64,000 bases of DNA from Brugia malayi (lineage: Eukaryota > Nematoda > Chromadorea > Rhabditida > Onchocercidae). Position 1 is the stretch's first letter, and the number at the start of each line of letters is the position of its first letter. Of the stretch, positions 14,517 through 29,900 are shown piece after piece. Where the stretch lies: NCBI RefSeq assembly GCF_000002995.4, contig NW_025062479.1, forward strand, positions 712,001 through 776,000, given 5' to 3'. A model generated the notes under the pieces. It did no database searches and had not been told where the DNA came from. It saw nothing but the letters and a program-made list of their open reading frames with translations. A program made the translations under genes and the position numbers.

Positions 14517-14525
14517 TTACTTTAG
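14517..14525 (+). promoter_or_regulatory. Candidate spliced-leader acceptor of CELSR
   Basis: A TTACTTTAG acceptor ends two bases before the start codon at 14528. No coding exon is visible upstream, so a trans-spliced leader is the simplest reading. Confidence 0.5.
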
Positions 14526-14527
14526 CA

Positions 14528-14985
14528 ATGAAGAATTTCTGTCAATTACAACATAAATTGACAGTTATAATCTATTTCATTTTATTACCAATCAATGCAA
14601 TCACATTTCATCTTAATCCTCCGGTACTTGATAGTTGTACCGCTGGTTGCTTGTTACCAATTGAAAATAGCACCATATGGCTACCGTACAATTATCCACC
14701 ATGTATTCATCCTGGTCAACCAGTGCTACATTGGTCTAATTCAGTAACATGCAATAGACCAAATTTTCTAACTTCACCAAGTGCTTCCCTAGATTCCTTA
14801 TCCGGTATGCTATTTGCTGAAGAACGTGTATGCTTTTACGTAAAACCATGGCATGTGGTATATTCATATGATTGTTCTGGTAATAATATATCCCGAAAAA
14901 GTGCCGTTTTTCTCGATCATAAAAAATACGCTAGAAAAAGACGTCCAAAGCGATGGATGCGAAGAAGAAATCCAACAGTACCACG
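14528..14985 (+). other. CELSR signal peptide and basic N-terminal spacer
   Basis: The first 24 or so residues form a hydrophobic signal peptide ending near PINA. A Cys-containing spacer follows, then a strongly basic stretch at 14921-14970 ([15 protein letters not shown]) directly before cadherin repeat 1. RKRR and RPKR fit proprotein-convertase consensus sites, so the spacer may be removed in the secretory pathway; that is inference. Confidence 0.55.
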
Positions 14986-17900
14986 GATACACTTTCAACA
15001 AGAGCGATACATTACTGAAATTCCGGAAGATACACCAGTTAATTCACTAATTATTAAATTACATGCCACTCATATCACTAATGAATCAATGTATTATGCT
15101 ATGGTAGCACCAGAAGACTCTCGTTCAGCTAATATTTTTACCTTAGACACAGTTTCCGGCGAAATAAGGTATGTGTTGTTTACCTTTTTTGTTTGTTTTT
15201 AAGTATTAAAATTTTTACAAGTTGGAATTGAAAAAAGCATGTGTTTATTGTTGATACTTAAAAAATGAAAAAAAAAAAAAAAAAAGAGGTCAAATTCCAA
15301 GATTTCTAAGTTATTTTCAACCAATATTTTCACACATCATTGATTCCATTATTCAAATATTTGTGTTTTCCGCAATCCTTGTTTTCACTAAAAAAAATGA
15401 ACACTTTTTGAACTTGTTTTAATACAACAGAAAAGTCTAAAGTCTATCCAGAAGTGGCAAAGATATTTAATTTAAAAAATTTTTATAAATAATTTTTTAT
15501 GGAACAACAAATTCATCATTGAACTCATCATTGTTTCACTTTCCTATTTTTTTTTTCTTTTTTCATTGATATAACTTTCTTGAAGCAATTACTTGCTATC
15601 GCTTACTATTTTATGCATTTTTAATGATTTATCAAATTAAATAAGAAATTCACTCATCAATTGGTTTCTTTGTTGGCTATTTTTTTATTACAAATTTCAA
15701 TCAAATTAAAAGCTTTTTCCACCAGTAAAGTGGAAATGTTTTTTTTTTTCGAAAATTTCACTATTATTAACGATATGCATAAAAAAATAGATGTGCTTGC
15801 GAGTATGTTTTTGCATTTTGCATCTAAATGCAATGGATGATTGATAATTTCATCTCTCGTGATCCTTTTTCTTTTTTTTCTCTCACATCATTGAAATGAA
15901 CAAATTAAAGTTAAAAGTTGAACCATCAATTATTTGTATTATTTCTGCAATTAAAAAAACAACAAAATTTGCTTACTCGATACTTTTCACGATTTTAAAA
16001 TCTAAATTTGCATCTGAAATATATGATTTAACTTAAGCAGTGCTCTTTGCTTTCACTTTAAACTTTCTTGAAGCATATATCGAACATATAATTCTAACTT
16101 TAAAGTAGTAAGAGCATGCAAAATTACGAGAAGATTCCTTTGTCTTCACACAATAATCTTTGATCTGAGAGATAATTTAGGTATTTGGATACTTTTGAAC
16201 AAATCAAGTAGCTACTGTTATTATTCATTTCTAATTCTCAGACATTTCCTATTCTCAAATTTATTTTAATTCGAACGATTTAAATCAGCTTTGATCATTT
16301 ATAAAATTAATTGGTACAATGTCAACGTCAACAAATTGTTAATTTTCAAAATATATTGTTTTTGTTTTGTTTTGTTTTGTTTTAACAATACAATGCTATT
16401 AGTAGAATAACTTTGAAATCTGAGTTTTTTTTAAAAATTTTTGTTAGAGTTGGGAAGGCGTTAGATCGAGAAACATTGGATCGTCATGTGTTGAAAGTAA
16501 CAGCTTATGAACGTCTCGATCCGGCTGTATCAGCAAGCAGTTCGGTAATTGTGGAAATTTTGGATGTCCAAGATAATGCACCAATTTTCGAACGCAATTC
16601 CTATTATGCTGAAATACGAGAGGATGCACCAGTAAATAATTATACCCTTGGCAAATCGAAATTAGATATAAGATGCTGTTTCTTGTCAAAAGCAAACCAA
16701 TGAAAGTTGTATAGAGGGTGGAACCTTTTGATACAAATTATAAAGTGATCATTATTAATTTGCTCCTTATCAAATTAAAATTAAGTAAAAGTTTAAAGAA
16801 ATAATTATGTCATTTAAAATATTACAAATACATTCTTTCATCAATAAGTTTCAATCAAAATATCGTCTTAAAAAATTAAAATGTATAAAATAAATAATTT
16901 TTGAAATTGAACATTATTACCTAATAAAAAGCACTGACAATAATTAGCATTTTATTAATTATTGTTTATTTGCTTTTACATGGTGAATAATGAGAATAAG
17001 AAATGCTTAACACAAATGCAACTCTTCAAATCATTTAACGACAAAAAAAGTTAAATGATATATAAGCTTTTAAAAATTTCAAAAATTGATTTTTGAATTG
17101 CTAATTTCTAGATTGGAACAACATTAGCATCAGTTTTTGCACGTGATCTAGATATCGGTTTGAACGGTGAAATTACTTATTCGCTTGGTGAGGAAGATGG
17201 CGCTAAATTACTTCAAATTCATAATTCAACAGGAGTTATTCAAACAGCGCATTATCTGGATCGAGAATTGATGAATATTATTCGAATATATGTATATGCA
17301 ACCGATAAAGGAGTACCACCGATGACATCAAGAGCTCTTCTGGAGATTAATCTTCTTGACGTCAATGATAATGCACCTGTTTTTGAACAGGTTATTTAAA
17401 AATCTAATTTCAACTTCAGTTCAGTAATTTTTGATTATTATTTTTTTGTCAAAAAAAAAAGCATGTATTATGCATGGTTGTTAGGGAATTAGATTAGATT
17501 AATTCAAATTTTATATTGCTGATAAACTGCACTAATTCAAAAAGCATAAAACTTAATGGAAAACTCTTATGTGTTTTTTATCCATTTCAACAAATATTAT
17601 TTTAAAAAGGATTAACCAATCGTCCTGTGAAACAATATTTATTTAAATTGTAATAACATTTGAGAAGTAAAATGTATTAGTTTCAAAAATTAATAAAATT
17701 AATGAATTCAAGTGTCTTTTTTTTTCTAAAAAAAAAAAAATAAAATCTCTTGAGAAGTAATAGAAATTTCAGAAACTTTGCAATACCACAATAATGGAAA
17801 ATATCACCATACCGTCTAATATTCTACAAATTAAAGCATCAGATAGCGATTCTGGACAAAACGGTACATTTTCATTTAGATTATGGGAAGAAATAAATTT

Positions 17901-20900
17901 TAAATAAGTTAAATTCCTTTTTTACTTCATTATTAAAATCAATGATTTAAGTTACACATTTGATTTCAGGAAAAGTACATTATAGCATTGTGGCATCTAG
18001 CGTCAATGGATTTTCCATAGACTATGAAAGTGGTTGGATTAAATTGCATCAAAAATTAGATTCACGATTCAATCCTGCAACACTTTTAGTGCGAGCCAAA
18101 GATTCAGGCCAACCTGCTCAATCTTCAACAATTAATTGTGCTATAAACATCGTTGATATTAATGATCATGTACTAATTAATTACTATATTATCAATTATG
18201 ATTTATTCCTTAACATTTTCTAAACGATTTCTTCAAATTACAAAATGAAATGTTCACTTTCTTGTCTTGAAAAAAAAAAAAAAAAAAAAAAAAACTGTTA
18301 TGTAATCAATTATTGGAATACTAAAATTATTTAAATGATCAAGAAATTTTTACTTTTCGATAATTAAGAAAGTTTTTTTCAGAAACCACATTTTGTCGCA
18401 TCACGGCAAGAGTTATTTGTGGAAGAAAATGTACCAATTGGATTTGAAATAACAAGAATTTTTGCTATTGATGAAGATAATGATATCAATGGCCGAATTA
18501 CATATAAATTAGCTGGAGAAGATAGTGCCAATGAAACATTTCGGATTGATCAAACGACAGGAATTATTACAACTATAAATAAACTTGATCGAGAGGAAAA
18601 GGAGAAGTATATACTTAAGGTAGTAAAATTACTTTTTTTTTTTTTGTGATCATGATCAATGTATTTCATTGCTTACTTCTGGAATTTGCAATCTTCGACT
18701 AGAAAGTCCGAATATTTCCAACTAAATCTTTTTACTTCTTTTTTTTTTTTTTTTTTTTTTTTTTAAGACAAGAGGGAACGGAGGGGAAAAAGTGGAGTAA
18801 CAATAGCTTTTGGTTATTAAACTTATTGTGATAGTTGTTGGAACAAAGAAAAAAAAATGTTTCTCACAACCTAAAATTTGTAAAATTTTTTATTTCAGGT
18901 AAAAGCAGAAGATGGTGGAGAACCGCCACTATCTGATAGTTTATTGATAACAATAATAGTTCGTGATATCAATGATAATGCACCATATTTTGAGCCTAAT
19001 TTTTATAATATTACGATACCAGAAAACGAAGTACGTGGAACGTCATTAATTGCTGTAAAAGCTATCGATCATGATAATGATGATAAAATAGTATATCGCA
19101 TTGAGAGGGCCGACAAAGACATTTTTTCACTTGTTCACTCAGCTGATCAGGTCCTTTTTTCTATAGTTTTAAATTTTAAATTAAATTTAATTATTTGATT
19201 AGACAAGTATCTAGTTGGTTTAATTTTCATTTTGGAAAAAATTTAAATTCATTTGGAAAACTTCTATGAAACAGAAGAGTAGAAATACAGTATGACACGT
19301 AATGCTTTTATTAAAAATCATTCATTATTCCTTGTTAAGAATGTATGTAGTAAAACTGAAAATAAGCATTGATCCTGGGTTTTGTTGAAATGGGTCGGTT
19401 CAGTTCAGAAGACTAAGAGTATGCGGTAAAATGCGCCATAAATGAGAGTTTCAACGAATGCTGTTTGGAGTGCAACATTCTGTTTCTACCGATTCTCGCA
19501 ATAGTTTCCCAGGGTTTGAAGATTTCTATGAAGGCAATTCTGAAAATTTGAAAACAAGATGCATAGAGTCATAATTTAACTTTGATTATGAATTGAAAGT
19601 TTTTAAAATACTGTCTACCAATCATCTTTTCAAAATTTTTCAGTAATTAATACGATTATAAAAATTACTCATTAAGCTTTCGCAAGCTTACTTGGTCGCA
19701 AAAGAAGGGCATGAAAAACCTTCGAACTGTGCATGTTACTATCAACAAACTTCGCTATACAAAACAATTTTTAATTTTAATTTTCAAACCTATTCATAAG
19801 AAGACCTGAAGCCTTTCCAGGGAGCTATATTATCGTTGTCAGGAGAAATTGATCGTATGGATGATACGTTACGTGTGTTGATAACAGCAACTGATAAGGG
19901 TGGTTTAACAGGTACATGCACAGTAATTATTACTGTTGCTGATGTTAATACTGCACCGGTATTTCTTACCCATCCATTCACTGTACATATCTCGGAAAAT
20001 ATTCCAATTGGTTCAGAAGTCATACAAGTGAAAGCTGAAGACGAAGATCGACATGACAATGCCAAACTTACCTATTCCATTGGTAAATTTAACAATTATT
20101 CCTCATAGTTCATCAAAATGTCACATTAAAAACTCACTTTTATGTACTAAATTTTTCGATCGATTTTTTCGCGAGTTATATTTTAAAATTACACCTAAAA
20201 ATGATCACTATCAATAACTATTTGCAAGATTTGCAAGTATTTTTCAGACAGTAAAGAATTTAGCATTGATAAGAATACCGGTTTGATAGTGATAGCTGAA
20301 GAGATAGATCGAGAAGAGTGTAGTAGTTATCTGCTTAATATCACTGTCACCGATCATGCAGCTAATCCACTCAGTGCAAGCACATTTCTCGAAGTTATTC
20401 TAGATGATGGTAAATTTACTTTTTCAATTCATCAATATTTGATCATTGTGTTTTCTATAACTATTATCAGTGTTTGCTTCATTTTTTTTAAATTTTCAAA
20501 TCTTTTTTTTTTTTTGTCAGACTTTATTTTCTCTTTCTGACATTAATTTAATTTCACTTAGGCATTTCTAACTTTTCATCTATTTATTTCATCACCTCAT
20601 CACTCAGCAATAAGAAATGCGACAATGTTGATGACAAATCCATCATATACATACTCAAAATGATTACTCATAGAATTCTTTTCCATGCTTGTCAATTGCA
20701 AAAGAGAGACAAAAAAAAAGAGGAAGTAGCTTTGTCCAAACTTCAAATGTGTGCTCCTCAATGCAAATTGTACAAAGATCAATGAGCCGTAATATACTTT
20801 CTTTCCTTCATATGTTCGCCTATCTTTTCATTTTGTCTTCTTCCCTTAATTAATCTGACAAAACGAAAGATATTGAATGTGACCAATGATTGTCACCAGT

Positions 20901-23900
20901 ATTGCTCTAATGTTTACTGTAGTTATTGCAATCTCTTGTCACATTGCTAATTATTGCTTATTTGATTGCCTTGCCATCCTTCAACTGTTCTATCACACCT
21001 CAACAATTATCTTAAATGAAAATGTGGAAGGAAAGATGTTTCATCAAATTTTACAGAAAATATTTGATGTTAAAACAGAAAGACTGCAATAAATTAAAAA
21101 AATTGTTTAATGATTAATTTATCTTTCAGGATAGGTTTAATGATTAATTTCTATCTTTCAAGTGAGCAATGTCACATTAATTTGCAATTTTATTCCAGGA
21201 AAATAATAGGATCTAAAAGGATCAAATAGGAAATCCAATATGACTCATTTTAATCGAATTCACATCTGCAATATCAATAAGCAAAAAGAAAAAAAAAGCC
21301 ATTGTAAACATTTTAATTAATAAGGCTTTTGGTAGCGAAAATTATGCTAAGAGGTTTGAGGACTTCGTATAGAACCTACGGATTACTCATGGGAATACAG
21401 TAATTGGAATGCCTCATTCATTCTTGCAATAAAATAAATAAAGTTAAATTTAAGGGAACAAAAATTAGAAACAATTTAATAATTATGTAAAATCTAAGCA
21501 AATACTCTCAGAAATCTTAATTATTAACCTCAAAGCAATTTGTCAATATACAATTTAAAATATTTCAAAATTCTTATTCAGTTCCCGTAAATTATTCCAT
21601 TCACTCTTTCACTCTGATTTAATTCGTCTTCTACAGTTGTTTTCAGCAAACTTTTATGTCTTCTTGAAATTAATCTCCTTGCAGTATTTCAAAATATTTC
21701 AAATTTTCTGCTTTTTAAGTTTTTTATTAAAGTATATTATTTTAAGCCAATGATAATGCTCCGGAATTTACGTCTGAAAATTACACGGTTGCAATAGCAG
21801 AAGATACGCCAACCGGAACATCATTCACTCAAGTATCAGCTGTCGATATGGATGAGGGTGATAATGCAATTATTGACTATTACCTGATTGAAGAAAATGG
21901 AAATGGTAACACTTTTAAGCTAGATAGATCGTCTGGAACACTACGAGTAGTTAGCAAGTTGGATCGTGAAATGATTGCCAGGTTAGCTCCTTCACAAAAT
22001 ACATTTTAAAATTCATATGCTATTTCATTGTTTCTGAGAAAAGATGAAATTAAGGAAGAATCAAATTTCTAATCATTTCATAAACAAATTTGTCTTTTCC
22101 AACAACGTAGGTTATATTAAAAATCTTAACAATGCTTATCTCCATTAATCACTAGCGAATATAATTTTGCCAGGTATGAACTAACAGTGAAAGCACAAGA
22201 TCGTGGTAATCCACCGTTATCATCTTTTTCTATCGTATCAATAGTTATCATTGATGTGAACGACTATGCACCACAATTTGAATCACTTCGATATGATTTA
22301 TGGATCGCGGAAAATAGTCCTATAGGTACTACAATTGGTACGATTATTGCTCGTGATCAAGATGAAGGTGACAATGCGCTCATACAATTTCGAATATTTG
22401 GTGGCGTTGATGCAAAGCTTTTCGATATTGAAACGGTATGTTCTTATCTAATTACCTTAATTTAAAAAAAAAATGAATTGAAAAAAGTGAGGGAATTAAA
22501 AATGAATGAGTAATTATTATTATTAAACCCTCAAAAACAGTAAAGCGTACTGCTTTGAACATTCAGAAAGAATTTTAATAAAATTCCTTCTCATATTGTA
22601 GGATTCAAGCCAAAACGGTGTGGTGCATATACTTTCGAGAGCAATTTTCGATTATGAAGCAAAAAAGAATCATTTTTTTCTTGAAATCCAAGCAAGCAGG
22701 TTTATTTCTTTTTTTAATTTCATTAGCAGGTTAATTCCATTTTAATAGATTATGTTTGTGTTGACACTTATGACATGTTTGTTGTTGTTGTTTGTGTAGA
22801 ATGAGATGATTTCAGTGGTCAGTTAAGTTCTATTGTACCTGTTTATGTTCATGTCAGTGATGTTAACGATAACAGACCTCAACTTCGTGATTTCACTATT
22901 CTTTATGCAAATCATATTGATGACCCTATGGAACAAGTGATAGGATATGTTCCAGCTTTGTCCGTTTTTCATTAATTAATTTTACTTATTGACATCCAAA
23001 TTCTCTTTTAGTTTCGGTTTTTTTGATGGTTTTTTTCCTAAAATTGCAAAAAAAAAAAAAAAAAAAAAAACAAAAAGTTTGATATTTCTCTCATTACTAG
23101 TATCGCTAATCGCTAATCTAAATCATACAAGAGCATCAGTGCTGCTAAAGTTAAGAGGATTATATAGAAAGTTCAATCTTAAAATTTTAAATTCTTAATG
23201 TTAGGATAAATTTAGTGATCCAGATCATAATGCAACCTTGGAGTATGACATTGAAATAAACGATATTTTAATGGTGGATCAACATAAAGGTTCCATTATG
23301 CCGAAGAATATTTGGAAGCGACATATAAATACTGTTTATGAAATCTGTGTTTCTGGTAAAAATAATTTATCATTTCTTAATTCGAAATTCATTCATCTAA
23401 GAAATAAGACAAAAAAAATATGTTTAGAGCCTGAGTCTGAAATAATGACATAAATTTATAGCCAGGAATATATTTTTAGATGGTCCAAATAACGTTTGTG
23501 CCAAATGTCGATTCATTTATATACCCATGGATGATACAATTATTCGAGATACGGTTACTCTTGGATTCCCGGATATTCGTTATGAAGAACTGTTGGATAA
23601 TGATGTCTTTGAACGATTCACAAGTGCCATTTCACTTTTAGATGATTGGCATAGCGATGATATTTGGGTATTTAGTATTCATACTCATAACAAGTACACG
23701 AATGTATCATTTATTGTTCATCGAGGAAATACCGTTCAAAGGTAAGTAATTTATTTTATTAAATGCATAAGCCGTGCATTCTTTGATTAATTAAATTGCT
23801 GAATTTTTAAACTAATTAACTTGTTAGAAACAAGTAATTTAATGCACCTACTTTAATATGCCATATATCCTCCCCTTCAGCAATATTCGTAGCTTCTGAA

Positions 23901-26900
23901 ACGTTTAAACTATATGAAATGCTGAAAATCGATTTTTAAAATCAATTATAAGACAACATGGGTACATAATAATAATGCTCATAGAGCATTTAGCGTGTGC
24001 AGATACGAACCATTTAATAAAATATTTGAATTTAAATTTGAAATACGATGAAATCTAACAATGCTACAAGCTCTATGCATTTGCAAATAGGGAAAAGCGT
24101 AATTGAAATTTTAAAAGCCTTTTAATTTAGGTCGGAGCGTGTAGAAGGATTAATTAGAAACGGTCTTGTCAAGCTAAGTGATATAATTGGCATGAGGTTG
24201 ACAATACACAGAGATGCTACTTGTTCTAATGAACCATGTCCATACTTTCAACAATGTAGAAACACTCAAAAATATGTCAAAACAACGCAGGTAAATAGAG
24301 GCTTTCTGAAATTTTGCTGTAAAATAAAGGAATCATCTCTCTCATTAGCTATAAAATAAACTAATCACATTCGTTGGATGTATCATTCGATGGATTCCTT
24401 GCATCAAACTTTTTCCATCAATTCGTTAGATAAAGAAATTTTCAATATTCTCAAATGGATAAAATCTTGAAGTGGAAAATAGGCAGTTTCTTATAAATTA
24501 AAATTTCTCTCTTTTTTCTTTCTTTTGATGAATGAAAAAATTTTTTCAATGCAAATATTTCAATACGCCATGTGAACCGCTACCTGGCACAGTTCAATTT
24601 GAAATCAAAATAAGTTTGAAACAAAATTCCAGAATTTTAAAACGGATAATTTTTTGATGCATTCTTTGGATACTGTCAATTCATTTCAATGTGTATGTCC
24701 AGCCGGATTTACAAGTTAGTTTCATTTAATTTTAATTTATATGCTACGGATATGTATGATTTCATTCATAATTACAACAATAGATGATAGAGCATCGATC
24801 AATTTCTTGAATTTCATGTATGTCACATTCGATTAATTTTGATGACAGATGGGTCAACCAATTTCAACACTTGTTTTCCCAATGAAATCTCTCACTAAAA
24901 CACAATATACTGCTTCGTTTTGCATACATATATGTATATCTTATTTAATGACGAAGATAAGAGATGCTAGGAAGACAGCCTTAAGGATCAAAACGGATTT
25001 TCCCATTAAACATTTTGGGGTGTAGAAAGCCCAATGAAACACATCTTATCATCAATAAATCATTAGCAATTGAGTAATTTAATTACTTTCTATGGGCTAT
25101 CTATATGCATCTTTCTGCCTTTGCGAGAATATTTTTATATGAATTTGTGTATTTTAATATATTAAATTAAGATATAAATACGCAAATAAGTGAACATATA
25201 TATATATATACTATCCGCAACACTCGTCATCTCTTTGCATGAATGCGCCAAATTTGAGCAATTGGCCTAGTGGTTGACTTACTGCCACCCATAGTCCTTT
25301 TCAAATTAGTGCTGGACAATGAGTTCCATTCCATTAAACATTCATTAATAGTCTGCAAACAAGGCAAAATGATTGATTTCAGCTGGCAGTTATTCAAAAG
25401 TTAGGAAAAAAGCGTTGAAATGTCATTCGTAAAACTGTTGTTACACGGATCAGTGCCCTTATATGATATGACACATTATTCATTCTAGCTTCATATTTCA
25501 TAACGAACTTGGCAATTCCAAATTGAAATATATAATATAATCATAATGAGAGGGAGAAAAAAGTGGACAAGAGAGCACGTAGTAACTTTTTAATTAAAGA
25601 GGGCATTGAAATGACATGCAAGTGTGAGTCAATAAACTACCGTGTAAGATAAAAATCAAATTAAAATCCTTCTTAAAATTATCGATTATGGTAATATATA
25701 ATTTGAATATTTATCGCCGATAACCGTAATTGTGTCAAAGAAAAGAGTAGTTATTGAAAAAAATCCTCCTCAATATTTGTTACAGATAGATTTTAACCTG
25801 TCTTATGTAACATCATCAGCTTCATAAATAACAAAAATTCAATAAATATTTGATATAGATAACAGTAAAATTTTTTTTAGAAATCAAATAAGCAAATGTT
25901 TAGTTTTTCAGATCCTTAATCATTCTTGGTACATTTACCTTGAATCTGAGCGTGGTCATTTTGGTTACTGCCCCTCAGCTTGGTCATTTTGATTACTGTC
26001 AATTGAAAATACTAAAAGTTAACTGGGAAAGATGTTGTAGCTCTCGAAATTCTGCAACCAAACTGTTTAATAAGTTTTACAGGTGGCGATGGCATTGAAC
26101 AATCCTGTAATTATCGTCTTGATATGTGTTTCACATCACCATGCCAACATCAGGGTACTTGTGTATCACTAGAAAATGGATATCGTTGCGATTGTCCACC
26201 ACAATGGACAGGTTATTTCATAATTTAATTACATAAATTGCCGGTTTAAATGAATTATTCACGAAATTGATAGTCTATCACTCCCAAATAGTGATTAATT
26301 TTTATTGAAGGAAGTCAAGTAGCTGAAAAATTTGCAATTAAATAGCAATAATTATGATAACTTCGAATTCCTTTTGCTCATTTCATTATAAGTGAAATAA
26401 TTCTCAGCAGAAATATCCTCTGAAACAATCAATTTTTAATTTTCCTTAAGTTCATCAATAGTTCGCAGCAAGAAATTTAAGAAAATTTTCAAGCAATTTT
26501 CGGTTGCTTAACAAGTAAGCTTGAAAAATGAGAATGAGGAGAACATGAAATTTCATTACAATTTTAAGATGCTTGAACACATTCGTTAGATTAATAATTA
26601 TTAATTATTAATAAAGTTTTGCTGTCCAAATAAGCTCATAAGATTTTTATCATAGCTAGAGAAATAAGTATTGAAAAGAATTTAACATCAAGAAGAACAA
26701 TAACATCAATGAATAATTGTTAGGAATAAAAATTCTTGGAGTAGCACAAGACGAATATGTAATAATAACACTTAGAGTGATATGAATAAGTCCTTAAGGC
26801 TTCTTTTACTAACCCTTTTTGGCTCAGAAACTAATAGAATAGTAAGAGCTTTTAATGATGATTTGACCCGTTGGGTGCTGAATAATTACCATTCACAAAA

Positions 26901-29900
26901 TGCTTATTTTCCTGTGCCCAATGTGTTCACATCTTATCCATAGCTTTCATTTCTTTTCTTCCTTTTCGAACGACAATCCTAATAAGCTTATATGCAAATG
27001 TTCATATAACATTAATGCACTTCATTTCTCCCAAGGGATCGTCTATAACTCTAAATCACTTTCTCTTAATGGATATCACAATGAATTTTCAAGCTAGAAA
27101 AACTTTAATAAAATTTAACAAAAAAAAAAAAAAAGTCATATAGATAAAATTATATGATAAAAAATGAAGACATGAAAATTTTTATTAACTATTAGTGATT
27201 ATTATTTAATTAAAAATTCACAAGTAATGGGAAAAAAATTATTTGAAAGTTATCGATGAGATTTCTCAATGGAAATCTTTGCATTATTGTAAATTTTTAG
27301 AATTATTTTTAAAGATGAAAAGCTAAACAACAAATATTTGATCAAATAAATTCGATTTAGTGTTACATCATTGAAAAAAAAAAAAAAAGATTCGTTTGAG
27401 AATAAAATATTATTTCTTTTTTTCATTGAAATTTCTTGGAAATTTCAACTACTGTTAACTTAACAATGAAATAGCATTCTACAAATGATCAAATTTTTAA
27501 GGCGAAAATTGCGAGAATTCAGTTTATGTGGACAATTGCTTACCAAACTTGTGCTTCTCGAATTCTGTCTGTAAATTAGTAAATCGAACAGCCAGGTGTA
27601 TACAGTGTCGTTGGCATTCCCATGACACAGACTCACAGTGTAGACTTCGTTCATTGTCGTTTGGAGAAGATGGTGGTTACATCGTGTTACCTCTACAGAT
27701 TACTCGAATGCACTGGAAATTGCAGTTTAGGTCTGTGAAAGTTTTTTAGTTCCAAATTTCATTTTTCAATTTTTTTAGTTTAAACTATTATTATGTTTAA
27801 GAATGATAAATCATATTTTAGAAAAGTAATAGCAAAAAGATTCATTCATCTTATTGAAATGTCTGAATCGAATAATTTATATTTAGTATAGCAACAGTGG
27901 AATCAAATGGTGTAATGCTTTTTGCCGGAAATTTGTCATCCGATTTTCTAGAAGTATCACTCGAGGATGCACTTATTCGAGGACGGTTTTCCTTAGGTTA
28001 TGATATTTATGAGGTCACTTTTTCTTTTCAAATCATCATCTACAAATTTAGCTTTCTTTTTATTAAAAGTTATCAGTTCTAATTCTATTTTTGGCTATGA
28101 AAATTATTTTTTGTTTGAAATCTGTTAATTAAAAATAGACTATATCGAGTGTTACAAATTATTCAGGTCAGAATGGATGATTGGCCAGAAAATCGAGTAA
28201 GTGATGGGAAATGGCATCAAATAACACTTGATTATTATGATAATGTTAGTCGATACTTGATCGTTCAATATTTTTGATCGCTAAAAAGCTGTCATAAGCT
28301 TCCAAAAGGCCTTTAGGAAGAAAATGAGATAAAACAAAACTTCATATTTTATCCAATATAGTTTAATGAATTCAGAAATTGATCATATCACTGGATAATT
28401 GCGATGCTCATATTGCCATGAAATATAGTAATGTCACCGGTTATCAGAAATGTGCCGCTGAGGTCATTGCAAAATTACCGAAAAAGTTCGTTAATATTGT
28501 CAAGATCCCTTAAATTTTATTGGAAGAAGTAGGATGAATGATATGCATAGTTTTTTTTATGCGATTTTTTAATAATCAGAAAGTAAAAAAGTGAAAAATT
28601 ATAGTTGTAGTATTGAAATATCTTAAATAATTTATGTAATAATAACTTAAGTAAAGCAATAAATTACTCAAAAACTTCACTTATAGATGTGAAGATCCAG
28701 CCGTAAGTTGTTATCGATTCTTCGATCTTCCTGCTGCTATAAATCTTGGCGGTCGAGCAGTAACTATTGCTGAACAGAATTATATTAGTGGAATTGATGG
28801 TAATCAGTATAGTTCAGCAAGAATTCAGGAACCATTCATCGGATGTATCTCAAATCTAACTTTTGATGAAACAATCGTGGATTTTTCAAAATTTGAAGAA
28901 TTTGAAAAAATTGGAAACTTACAACCTGGCTGCAAACAAAAACGAAATGATTGTCACAGTAATCCTTGTCATCATACTGCAATTTGTGAGCCAGCATGGG
29001 ATGGATATCATTGCCGTTGTAAAGGAACAACACATACAAATGGACCTTGCACCGATAATGGTACACATTCTGTAATTAAATTATTAATTCATTTTAAATA
29101 TGAAAATTAAATTTCGAAGTGATTATTGTTATTATTATTATTATTCAATATAGTGCTCGTAATCATCGTGTATGTATATGAAGTGAAGTTTTTGTGATAC
29201 AATTTTTTTTCTTCACATATTGGCTAGGATTTTTTATTTGTGGGAGATTGAAAATCACTGAAATTCATCTCTTTAGAAGATTCATTTGTTTCACTGTATG
29301 ATGAAGAGTCGTTCGTCTTCTGGAATGTACCAGATGGTATGAAATTCCACAATTTGTCATTTGAATTTCGGACACGTTCACGTGCAACACAAGTTATTGC
29401 GGTTGAATTTTCTAAAAGGTCACAATTCATTATTTTCTCGGTATGCTTTTTCGTTACTTATTTCGTTTGAGTTTATTGTTCAAATTAGATTAATTTACTT
29501 ATCCAATTAATTTATCAGCACAATAATGGTTGGCAATTATAAAGTAATCCTTCATGCTTAACGTTTTAAAGTTAAAAATATGTCGCAAGAGATTCGGAAA
29601 AGATTAGTTTTAAGTGTTGGATACGTGTGTGTGTGTGTGTGTAAATGTGACACAGCGATTTGCAATATCGTAAACAAAAAATTTCAAATTTGAAATATTT
29701 AAGCGCTAATTTGTTTTTTAAATTTGAAGGTAAGTCACGGCAAAGGATTGATAAGCATTGGTCCTGAACAGTATTTGTTATCATTTCCAAGTTTTGCTGA
29801 CGGTAATTTGAAAAGTCTTTCAATTGTTGTCGAAAAATATTCTACGCTTATCGTCATCGATCACTTATACAAAAAGGTTTTAACTTCTATCTGACATTTT

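Larger units (their letters stand above)
10627..14520. other. Intergenic region between MAGI and CELSR
   Basis: About 3.9 kb with no supported gene. It holds a candidate MAGI poly(A) signal at 10881, a possible alternative last MAGI exon near 11244, a long degenerate TAAA-type repeat (12206-12985), poly-T tracts, and the promoter side of the CELSR gene. The last 400 bases are somewhat less A+T rich. Confidence 0.6.
14986..23530 (+). other. Nine cadherin repeats of CELSR
   Basis: Repeats are recognised by the calcium-binding motifs: DVQDNAP, DVNDNAP, DINDHKP, DINDNAP, DVNTAP, DANDNAP, DVNDYAP and DVNDNRP close repeats 1-8, with LDRE or equivalent ([25 protein letters not shown]) in the middle. 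Repeat 9 (22880-23530) is divergent and lacks a closing DxNDN, as in other family members. Residues about 154-1080. Repeat 5 ends DVNTAP, missing one calcium-ligand Asp. Confidence 0.9.

Noticed and set aside
19790..20065. Minus-strand open frame of 91 codons
   Set aside because: Antisense to cadherin repeats 5 and 6 of CELSR.
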